From Pseudomonas sp. RIT-PI-r (GTDB lineage Bacteria > Pseudomonadota > Gammaproteobacteria > Pseudomonadales > Pseudomonadaceae), in the NCBI RefSeq assembly GCF_001297015.1, contig NZ_LIGE01000046.1, positions 45,729 to 109,728 of the forward strand: a stretch of 64,000 nucleotides of DNA. Direction: 5' to 3'. A model generated the notes under the pieces. That model was not told the origin of the DNA and did not search any database. It saw only the letters and a program-made list of their open reading frames with translations. Positions within the stretch are counted from its first letter, which is position 1; every line of letters starts with the position of its first letter. The translations under genes and the position numbers were made by a program. Positions 25,346 through 32,268 of this stretch are shown here, piece by piece.

Positions 25346-26215
25346 ATGTACCAGTATCACAAGTGGTTGCGTTCGTTCCATGCGGTGGCCAAGACCGGCA
25401 GTTTTACCCTTGCTGCCGAGTTTCTCAGCGTCGGTCAGCCGACCGTCAGCGAGCAGGTCAACGCGCTGGAAAACACCTTCTCGGTCGAGCTGTTCCATCG
25501 GCGTGGACGCTACATCGAGATGAGTGCAGCCGGACACAAGCTCTACGCCATCACCCAAGGCCTGTTCGGTCAGGAGGATGAGGCCGTGCAGCTGTTGCAG
25601 AGTTTCAAGCAGCGCAAGACCGGCATGTTGCGCCTCGGCGCAGTGTCGCCGCCGATTGCGATGAACCTGACGTATGAGCTGATGCAGCGCCACCCGGATA
25701 TCGAACTGGAAACCTCGTTTTCTTCGGAAAAGGACACCCTGGCGCGGCTGTTCAACTTCGATATCGACGTGGCGATTCTGGCGCTTTCGGAATTCGATGA
25801 GCGCTTCCATACGCGGCTGTATCACCGTTATCCGATCATCGCTGTGGTGCGCGATGACCATCCGTGGGCCAGTCAGGCGCAGGTACACATCAACGAAATC
25901 AGCCGCGAAAAATGGGTGATGCGCGAGCAAAGTGCGCGCACCCGCCAACTGGTGGAAGAAAGCTGCAAGCGCCTCGACATCGAGCTCAATTGCGTCATGC
26001 AACTCAACAGCCGCGAAGCCATCGTGCACGCCATCGTCAAGGGCATCGGCATCGGGTTTGTCTCGGCCGTCGAGTACGCCGAAACACCCGGCACCACTCC
26101 GATCACCTTTGTCGGCCACCCGTTCTTTATCGAATACCACCTGTGCTGCCTCGGTATCCGCAGGAACCGGCCAGTAATTGCCGAACTGTTTGATGCGAAT
26201 CCACCGCTGACCTGA
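25346..26215 (+). CDS. LysR-family regulator within the phosphonate cluster
   Basis: A 289-residue protein. HTH: MYQYHKWLRSFHAVAKTGSF and GQPTVSEQVNALENTFSVEL. The effector domain has MLRLGAVSPPIAMNLTYELM and GIGIGFVSAVEYAE. It matches the LysR regulators that accompany PhnW/PhnX genes in pseudomonads. Co-directional, 10 bp after the MFS gene and 74 bp before phnX, so it is probably in the same transcript and autoregulated. Confidence 0.9.
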   Translation: MYQYHKWLRSFHAVAKTGSFTLAAEFLSVGQPTVSEQVNALENTFSVELFHRRGRYIEMSAAGHKLYAITQGLFGQEDEAVQLLQSFKQRKTGMLRLGAVSPPIAMNLTYELMQRHPDIELETSFSSEKDTLARLFNFDIDVAILALSEFDERFHTRLYHRYPIIAVVRDDHPWASQAQVHINEISREKWVMREQSARTRQLVEESCKRLDIELNCVMQLNSREAIVHAIVKGIGIGFVSAVEYAETPGTTPITFVGHPFFIEYHLCCLGIRRNRPVIAELFDANPPLT

Positions 26216-26289
26216 TCAGCACTGACCCTTGAACCGCCTACCTCATCACCGAGGGACGGCCCACGCTTACCTGAAAACGGAGATTGACC

Positions 26290-27117
26290 ATGCAGTACCA
26301 ACAACCGACTCACCTGCAAGCCGCGATCCTCGACTGGGCCGGCACCGTTGTCGATTTCGGCTCGTTTGCACCGACGCAGATATTCGTCGAGGCCTTTGCC
26401 GAGTTCGGCGTCGCCGTGTCGCTGGAAGAAGCGCGCGGGCCGATGGGCATGGGCAAGTGGGATCACATCCGCACCCTGTGCAACCTGCCGCAGATTGCCG
26501 AGCGTTATCGTGCGGCGTTCGACCGCTTGCCGAGCGATGACGATGTGACGGCGATCTACGAGCGCTTCATGCCGTTGCAAATCGAGAAAATCGCCCTGCA
26601 TTCGGCGTTGATCCCGGGCGCACTCGAAGCCATTGCGGCGTTGCGCAACAAAGGTTTGAAAATCGGCTCGTGCTCCGGTTATCCGGCGGTGGTGATGGCC
26701 AAGGTCGTCGAACTGGCGCGGGAAAATGGCTACGTCGCTGATCATGTCGTCGCCACCGATGAGGTGCCGAATGGCCGGCCATATCCGGCGCAGGCATTGG
26801 CTAACGTGATTGCCTTGGGCATCGATGACGTGGCAGCTTGCGTCAAGGTCGACGACACCTGGCCGGGGATTCTCGAAGGGCGCGCCGCCGGTATGTGGAC
26901 GGTGGCGTTGACCTGTTCCGGCAACGCACTGGGCCTGACCTATGAGCAATACAAGGCGTTGCCGTCGGATCGACTGGCAGAGGAACGTGCGCGGATCGGC
27001 AAGATGTTCGCGCCTTCACGTCCGCACTACCTGATCGAAACCATCGCCGAACTGCCTGAGGTCATCGACGACATCAACGCACGCCTGGCGCGCGGCGAAA
27101 CCCCGCAAGCCTGCTGA
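26290..27117 (+). CDS. phnX: Phosphonoacetaldehyde hydrolase (phosphonatase)
   Basis: A 275-residue protein; the ATG at 26290 with GGAG seven bases upstream is preferred over a TTG at 26284. It is a HAD-superfamily enzyme: nucleophile Asp in AAILDWAGTVVDFG (the DWAGT motif), the Schiff-base-Lys region MGMGKWDHIR, IGSCSGYP and VKVDDTWPGILEGRAAG. It cleaves the C-P bond of phosphonoacetaldehyde to acetaldehyde and phosphate. No phnW aminotransferase is in the window, so the aldehyde must come from elsewhere or from the cluster's alcohol dehydrogenase. Confidence 0.95.
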   Translation: MQYQQPTHLQAAILDWAGTVVDFGSFAPTQIFVEAFAEFGVAVSLEEARGPMGMGKWDHIRTLCNLPQIAERYRAAFDRLPSDDDVTAIYERFMPLQIEKIALHSALIPGALEAIAALRNKGLKIGSCSGYPAVVMAKVVELARENGYVADHVVATDEVPNGRPYPAQALANVIALGIDDVAACVKVDDTWPGILEGRAAGMWTVALTCSGNALGLTYEQYKALPSDRLAEERARIGKMFAPSRPHYLIETIAELPEVIDDINARLARGETPQAC

Positions 27118-27134
27118 CGCATCCCCCTTACCCC

Positions 27135-27238
27135 TGATCGTTCCCACGCTCCGCGTGGGAATGCAGCCCGTGACGCTCCGCGTCACTGGACGCGGAGCGT
27201 CCCTAGAGGCATTACCACGCGGAGCGTGGGAACGATCA
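27135..27238. repeat. REP-like repeat, TGATCGTTCCCACGC family
   Basis: The ends TGATCGTTCCCACGCTCCGC and GGAGCGTGGGAACGATCA with internal GACGCTCCGCGTC hairpin arms; second copy of the 8612-8724 element. It lies 17 bp after phnX. Confidence 0.85.
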
Positions 27239-27264
27239 GTTCGCGGCATTGCCAAATCGCGGGC

Positions 27265-27290
27265 AAAAAAAAGCTGCCAAATTCGGCAGC
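27265..27290 (-). terminator. Intrinsic terminator for leftward transcription
   Basis: Stem GCTGCC/GGCAGC (27273-27278 with 27285-27290) is followed on the minus strand by eight consecutive T. No annotated leftward gene ends here, which is why a small leftward transcript is suspected. On the plus strand it lacks a T tract, so it is not the phnX terminator. Confidence 0.75.
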
Positions 27291-27317
27291 AAAAACTTTA
27301 AGAACACGCGATGTATT
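27265..27317 (-). ncRNA. Candidate short PhoB-dependent transcript
   Basis: Purely inferred from promoter and terminator geometry. A minus-strand PHO box (27341-27358) and -10 TATGCT (complement of 27324-27329) would start an RNA near 27317. It would end at the intrinsic terminator about 50 nt later. No ORF with a plausible start fits. It could be a very small regulatory RNA, or a transcript arresting leftward reading before phnX. Confidence 0.35.
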
Positions 27318-27323
27318 GGCCTC

Positions 27324-27358
27324 AGCATAGACGCCGGATAATGACAGTGTCATGACAG
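27324..27358 (-). promoter_or_regulatory. Perfect PHO box with -10, facing left
   Basis: On the minus strand the site reads CTGTCATGACACTGTCAT (27358 down to 27341): two exact CTGTCAT repeats separated by 4 bp, the PhoB consensus. Eleven bases further is TATGCT (27329-27324), the expected distance for a PhoB-activated -10. It lies between phnX and the Ppx/GppA gene, both phosphorus-related. Confidence 0.75.
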
Positions 27359-27469
27359 CCGCACATTCATTGAACCGCCCCCACCCCGTCATCAGGATGT
27401 CATCAAGATCACGGCAGAATCCTCGCAAACCGTCTTGAGCCTCGCGACGGATGCTCTGCAAGGATTCCC

Positions 27470-28405
27470 ATGAAAGACGACGCCTCGCTGTTTGCCGCCA
27501 TCGACCTGGGTTCGAATGCCTTTCGCCTGATGATCGGCCAGTCGGTGCGCAGCCGAAAGGGCTTGCAGATTCAGGAAGTGAAAACCTTGCGCGAACCGGT
27601 GCGGCTTGCCGAAGGTTTTGACGGCGGTGTGCTGGATGCGTTGGCACTGGATCGTGGCTGGCAGGCGTTGGCGCGGTTCGGTAAAAAACTGCGCGGTTTC
27701 GAGGCCGGCCGGGTTCGTGCGGTGGCGACCAGCGCCGTACGCGAGGCCGATAACGCGCAACTGTTTCTGGCCAGTGCCGAACGGCATCTGGGCTTTCCCA
27801 TCGATGTCATTTGCGGCCATGAAGAGGCGCGGCTGGTCTATGCCGGCGTGACTCACGCCTTGCCGAGCGCCGCAGACATGCGCCTGGTGGTCGACATCGG
27901 TGGCGGCTCCACCGAGCTGATCCTCGGCCAGGGTTCACAGCCGTTGCTCACCGAAAGCATCGCCATCGGCAGCGGCACGCTGAGCACGCGGTTCTTTCGC
28001 GGCGGTGATCTGTCCGCCGGCGCGCTACAGGCAGCCGAACGCTTCGCCATCCTGCAGTTTGAAAGAGTTGCACGACGCTACCGTGCTCAGGGCTGGCAGC
28101 AGACCATCGGTTCCTCCGGCACCGCACGCATGCTCGCCAAAGTGCTCAAGGCCAATCGTCTCAACGACTTCGGCCAGGACGGCATCACCTACGGCGGGCT
28201 GCTGCGCCTGTCGCTGCTTTTGTTGAAAGTGAACAACGTGCAACAGCTCAAGCTCGCCGGCCTGCAACCCCATCGCCAAAGCATTCTGCCTGGTGGGCTG
28301 GTGTTGATGCTGGCGGCCTTCAAAGTGTTCGGCATTGCGCAGATGGTGCCCTCCGAACCGGGCCTGCGTTTAGGCGTGCTGCACGGTTTGATGAGCCAAC
28401 ACTAA
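27470..28405 (+). CDS. Ppx/GppA-family phosphatase, short form
   Basis: A 311-residue protein with the ASKHA phosphate motifs FAAIDLGSNAFRLMIG and LVVDIGGGSTELILGQG, and the Glu-containing ICGHEEARLVYAGV. Family members such as E. coli Ppx/GppA are about 500 residues; this one consists of the N-terminal two ASKHA domains only, without the HD-like C-terminal part. It probably hydrolyses polyphosphate or pppGpp. Start supported by AAGGA about 8 bases upstream. It lies 112 bp right of the PHO box. Confidence 0.87.
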   Translation: MKDDASLFAAIDLGSNAFRLMIGQSVRSRKGLQIQEVKTLREPVRLAEGFDGGVLDALALDRGWQALARFGKKLRGFEAGRVRAVATSAVREADNAQLFLASAERHLGFPIDVICGHEEARLVYAGVTHALPSAADMRLVVDIGGGSTELILGQGSQPLLTESIAIGSGTLSTRFFRGGDLSAGALQAAERFAILQFERVARRYRAQGWQQTIGSSGTARMLAKVLKANRLNDFGQDGITYGGLLRLSLLLLKVNNVQQLKLAGLQPHRQSILPGGLVLMLAAFKVFGIAQMVPSEPGLRLGVLHGLMSQH

Positions 28406-28462
28406 TCCTCGCCACGGCAGATTCGTCTCCCCTTCAGCGGCTCGATCGACTACCATGCCGCC

Positions 28463-28632
28463 GCCGGTTCCCGAACGGGAATAATAGGGAATCCGAGGTG
28501 CTTGCTCAGCACTGATCGGAACTGCCCCCGCAACTGTAGGTGCCGAGCCTGCTCCACGACTGCCACTGGGTGAATCCCGGGAAGGCCGGAGCCAGGCGAT
28601 GACGCATCAGTCAGGAGACCTGCCGGCACAGT
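28463..28632 (+). promoter_or_regulatory. Cobalamin riboswitch
   Basis: It contains the core elements of AdoCbl riboswitches in order: GGGAATCCGAGGTG-like P2/P3 start, the L-motif CCCCCGCAACTGTAG, the B12 box GCCACTGGGTGAATCCC leading into GGGAAGGCCGG, and the closing CAGTCAGGAGACCTGCC. It stands 154 bp before the BtuF-like start. A downstream GTCCGGGAAGGAC hairpin (about 28652-28664) may be part of the expression platform. Cobalamin should switch the BtuFCD-like operon off. Confidence 0.93.
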
Positions 28633-28785
28633 GACTACTAACCGGCGGGGTGTCCGGGAAGGACATCGTGCCGTGCGCGTCTTTGTTTGATGACCGGCCT
28701 TGCGCTGTTTTCCTGACCGCGCTCGATGGTGTGTTTCCCGACCGTACTCTCCCGCTCCCCGTACGGTTCCCTCGGAGACTGCCCC

Positions 28786-29799
28786 ATGCTGCTGCCCCGC
28801 ATCGCCACCCTCATCACCGGCCTGACCCTTGGCGCCTTGGCGCAGGCGGCCCCGACGGTGTATCCGCTGACGGTCGAGAACTGCGGCAGCACCCTCACCT
28901 TCCAACACGCACCGACGCGCACCGTGACCATCGGCCAGGCCGGCACGGAAATGCTCTACGCCATGGGCCTGGGCGACAAAGTCGTCGGCACCTCGCTGTG
29001 GTTCAACAATGTGCTGGCCAAGTACAAGCCGCAGGACGACAAGATCGAGCGTCTGGCCGATAACGAACCGAGTTTTGAAGCGGTCATCGGCAAGCGCCCG
29101 GAACTGGTCGCCGTGGAGCTGGAATGGATGGTCGGCCCGCAAGGCGCGGTCGGCACCCGCGAGCAGTTTCATGAATTGAAGATTCCGACGTACCTGCTGC
29201 CCTCCGATTGCGAAGCCAAGGACAACCTCGTTGGCGCCGACGGCACGCGGCTGGCACCGTTTCGCATCGATACGATTTACAAAAGCGTGAGCCAACTGGC
29301 GCAAATCTTTGATGTGCAGGATCGCGGGCAGCAGCTCAATGATCAGCTCAAGGCCAGCCTCGCCAAATCCATCGCCACCGCCCAGGGCAAACAGCTCAAG
29401 GACGCCAGCGCACTGGTCTGGTTCTCCAGCGCCGAAATGGACATCGAGCCGTTTGTGGCCGGGCACAAAGGCATTCCCGATTTCATGCTCAGCACCCTCG
29501 GCGTGCGCAACGTGGTGGAGTCCGATGAAGAGTGGCCAACGGTTGGCTGGGAAACCATCGCCAAGGCCAACCCGACCTTCCTGGTCATCGCGCGCATGGA
29601 TCGTCGACGCTTTCCCGCCGACGACTATGAAAAGAAACTTGCCTTCCTGCGCAGCGACCCGGTGACGCGCAACATGGACGCGGTGAAACACAACCGCATC
29701 ATCATTCTCGACGCCATGGCCATGCAGGCCAGCCTGCGCATGTTCGACGGCATCGAGCAACTGGCCACGGCCATCAACGGCTATGACCTGTCGCAATGA
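28786..29799 (+). CDS. Cobalamin/cobinamide-type ABC substrate-binding protein (BtuF-like)
   Basis: A 337-residue protein; the ATG at 28786 gives a signal peptide (to about AQAAPT) and has GGAG 8 bases upstream. The peripla_BP_2 fold is seen at VTIGQAGTEMLYAMGLGDKV, IGKRPELVAVEL and NPTFLVIARMD. Periplasmic receptor of a Fec/Btu-type importer. The cobalamin riboswitch upstream argues for a corrinoid ligand, but iron-siderophore binding proteins share the fold. Overlaps the permease by ATGA. Confidence 0.88.
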   Translation: MLLPRIATLITGLTLGALAQAAPTVYPLTVENCGSTLTFQHAPTRTVTIGQAGTEMLYAMGLGDKVVGTSLWFNNVLAKYKPQDDKIERLADNEPSFEAVIGKRPELVAVELEWMVGPQGAVGTREQFHELKIPTYLLPSDCEAKDNLVGADGTRLAPFRIDTIYKSVSQLAQIFDVQDRGQQLNDQLKASLAKSIATAQGKQLKDASALVWFSSAEMDIEPFVAGHKGIPDFMLSTLGVRNVVESDEEWPTVGWETIAKANPTFLVIARMDRRRFPADDYEKKLAFLRSDPVTRNMDAVKHNRIIILDAMAMQASLRMFDGIEQLATAINGYDLSQ

Positions 29800-30812
29800 G
29801 TGCCAGCCTGATCCGCACGCTGCTGGCCCTGGCGACACTGTTGATGGCAGTGGTCGCTGGCGTGGCCATCGGTGAAACCTCGATTGAACCGGGCGTGGTC
29901 GTGCAAGTGCTGGCGAACAAATTGTGGGGCGCCGGGTACGCGCTGGATCCTATCGACGAAGGCATCGTCTGGAACTATCGCCTGACCCGCGCACTGGTCG
30001 CGGCCGCATGCGGTGCCGGACTGGCGACGTGCGGGGTGATTTTGCAGTCGCTGTTGCGCAACCCGCTGGCCGATCCCTATCTGCTGGGGATTTCTGCCGG
30101 CGCTTCGACCGGTGCGGTGATGGTGGCGTTACTCGGTGTTGGCGCCGGTATCATCTCCTTGTCAGTCGGTGCCTTCGCCGGTGCAGTCACGGCGTTCGTG
30201 CTGGTAATTGTGCTGGCGCGGGTCAGCGGCTCGGCCAGTGGCACCGGGCAAATCATTCTCGCAGGGATCGCCGGTTCGCAGCTGTTCAATGCACTGACGG
30301 CATTTCTGATCACTCGCTCGGCCAGTTCCGAACAGGCACGCGGGATCATGTTCTGGCTGCTGGGTAATCTTGGCGGCGTGCGCTGGCCATCGGTGTGGCT
30401 GGCGGTGCCGGTGGCCGTGGCGGGATTGGTCGTGTGTCTGTGGCATCGGCGGGCGCTGGATGCGTTTACCTTTGGCGCCGATTCCGCTGCGTCCCTGGGT
30501 ATACCGGTGCGGCGCGTACAGATTTTGCTGATTGGTTGTGCGGCGCTGGTGACGGCGGTGATGGTGTCGATCGTCGGCTCGATCGGTTTTGTCGGGCTGG
30601 TGATTCCCCACGCCGCGCGACTGTTGCTCGGCACCGGGCATGCGCGCCTGCTGCCGGCCAGTGCGTTGGGTGGCGCGGTGTTTCTGATTGCCGCTGACGT
30701 GTTGTCGCGCACCTTGATCAAGGGTCAGGTGATTCCCGTCGGGGTGATTACCGCCTTGGTGGGCGCGCCGGTGTTTGCCCTGATTCTGGTGGGTCGGAGA
30801 TCAGCGCGATGA
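29796..30812 (+). CDS. FecCD/BtuC-type ABC permease
   Basis: A 338-residue protein of about 9-10 TM segments. Typical motifs are NYRLTRALVAAACGAGLATC, LQSLLRNPLADPYLLGISAG and a C-terminal GSIGFVGLVIPHAARLLLGT, as in BtuC and FecD. It overlaps both flanking genes by ATGA. It dimerises to form the import channel. Confidence 0.92.
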   Translation: MSASLIRTLLALATLLMAVVAGVAIGETSIEPGVVVQVLANKLWGAGYALDPIDEGIVWNYRLTRALVAAACGAGLATCGVILQSLLRNPLADPYLLGISAGASTGAVMVALLGVGAGIISLSVGAFAGAVTAFVLVIVLARVSGSASGTGQIILAGIAGSQLFNALTAFLITRSASSEQARGIMFWLLGNLGGVRWPSVWLAVPVAVAGLVVCLWHRRALDAFTFGADSAASLGIPVRRVQILLIGCAALVTAVMVSIVGSIGFVGLVIPHAARLLLGTGHARLLPASALGGAVFLIAADVLSRTLIKGQVIPVGVITALVGAPVFALILVGRRSAR

Positions 30813-31573
30813 GCAGTGTTCTGAGTTGCTCCGGGTTGACCTTCAAGGTGCGCGGCGCCGAGTTACTCAACGGTGTCAGCCTTGAGGTTCAGCGCGGCGA
30901 AACGCTGGGCATCGTCGGGCCGAATGGCTCGGGCAAATCCACCCTGTTGAAGTTGCTGGCCGGGCTGCGTGAACCGAGCGCTGGCGTGGTCCTGCTTGAA
31001 GGTCAGCGCTTGAGCAAAATGGCCCGGCGCAGCATTGCGCAAAAGCTTGCGGTGGTCGAACAACAGGCCGACACCGATGACGGCATCCGCGTCTTCGATG
31101 CGGTGGCGCTGGGACGCACGCCTTGGTTGTCGGCGCTGCAACCGTGGTCGCAGGTGGACGACGCCATCGTTGAGCAGGCGTTGACTGACGTTGACGCGAT
31201 GCACCTGCGCACCCGTCTCTGGCGCAGTCTGTCCGGCGGCGAGCGACAACGGGTGCACATCGCTCGGGCACTGGCGCAGCGACCGCAAATCCTGTTGCTG
31301 GACGAACCGGCCAACCACCTCGACATTCAGCATCAACTGACCATTCTCAACGTGGTGCAGGCGTTGCCGGTGACCACGCTGATCGCTCTGCACGATCTTA
31401 ATCAGGCGTTGAAATGCGATCGTCTGGCGGTGCTGGAGCGCGGGCGACTGGTGGCGTTGGGCGAACCGTTGGCGGTGCTGACACCGCAGCGCTTAAAGGA
31501 GACGTTCGGGGTCAGGGCGCACTATTTGACGGACCCGTTTGATGGGGCGCAGATTCTTCGATTCCACTCATGA
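30809..31573 (+). CDS. FecE/BtuD-type ABC ATP-binding protein
   Basis: A 254-residue protein: Walker A IVGPNGSGKSTLLKLLAGL, the Q-loop VEQQADTDD, signature LSGGERQRVHIARALAQRP, Walker B ILLLDEPANHLD and H-loop LIALHDLNQALK. It completes the riboswitch-controlled corrinoid importer. Its last 62 bases overlap the 3' end of the convergent GNAT gene. Confidence 0.93.
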   Translation: MSSVLSCSGLTFKVRGAELLNGVSLEVQRGETLGIVGPNGSGKSTLLKLLAGLREPSAGVVLLEGQRLSKMARRSIAQKLAVVEQQADTDDGIRVFDAVALGRTPWLSALQPWSQVDDAIVEQALTDVDAMHLRTRLWRSLSGGERQRVHIARALAQRPQILLLDEPANHLDIQHQLTILNVVQALPVTTLIALHDLNQALKCDRLAVLERGRLVALGEPLAVLTPQRLKETFGVRAHYLTDPFDGAQILRFHS

Positions 31574-32063
31574 CGGCGTGCATGTGCGTGGTCTGCCAGA
31601 CCGGGTCAGCGTCGACGTCAATAATCCCGAAACCCTGCCGTTGCCAGAACGCGATGGCCCCCGGCAGAAACGGATGGGTGTGCAGGTAGATCACCTCAAC
31701 TCCGTCGGCGAGTGCCAGTTCCTTGAGTGATCGATACAGCGCGCCGGCCAGCCCTGAGCGGCGCTGCGATGGCAAGACAAACAGACGGACGATTTCCATC
31801 ACTTTAACGTCCGGATAGAGCAAGTGCGGGAAGCGCCGGTCATAGGCGAGATAGCCGATGGAGGCAACGATCTGCCCTTCGTGGCGAGCGATCAGAAAGC
31901 GCCCTGCCCCACGCAGATAAACCTCGGTGAACCGCGCCAGATCATCAGGCATGCCCGTCGCGCTGAGCTTGGGGAAAAGCTCGGCACGGGCCTTTAGTAC
32001 AAAATCAAGAACTTCAGGAATGTCGGCGTCGGAAACAGCCTGGATAACGGGTTGATCAATCAT
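31512..32063 (-). CDS. GNAT-family N-acetyltransferase
   Basis: A 183-residue protein; the ATG at 32063 (MIDQPVIQAVSDADIPEVLD) is chosen because the longer frame adds REP-derived sequence. Acetyl-CoA-binding motif A is visible as VRLFVLPSQRRSGLAGALYR (R/Q-x-x-G-x-A). IYLHTHPFLPGAIAFWQRQG supplies the C-terminal strand. The substrate is unknown. It is convergent with the corrinoid ATPase and overlaps it by 62 bp. Confidence 0.87.
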   Translation of the reverse strand: MIDQPVIQAVSDADIPEVLDFVLKARAELFPKLSATGMPDDLARFTEVYLRGAGRFLIARHEGQIVASIGYLAYDRRFPHLLYPDVKVMEIVRLFVLPSQRRSGLAGALYRSLKELALADGVEVIYLHTHPFLPGAIAFWQRQGFGIIDVDADPVWQTTHMHAVMSGIEESAPHQTGPSNSAP

Positions 32064-32151
32064 GTAGCGGCAAACACCTGGACTGCGGCTGACTACGGTA
32101 GCAACAACATGTCCCGCGAAGCCATCCAATCTCATGACTTGCACAAAACCC

Positions 32152-32241
32152 TGTGGGAGCGAGCCTGCTCGCGATGGCGGCAGATCATCCAACATTGATG
32201 TTGACTGACAAGACGCTTTCGCGAGCAGGCTCGCTCCCACA
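32152..32241. repeat. REPIN, GTGGGAGCGAGC family
   Basis: TGTGGGAGCGAGCCTGCTCG and GCGAGCAGGCTCGCTCCCAC arms, near-perfect. It lies between the GNAT start and the metE stop. Confidence 0.85.
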
Positions 32242-32268
32242 GGTGTTGTGTTTCATGCCGGGTGAGGG

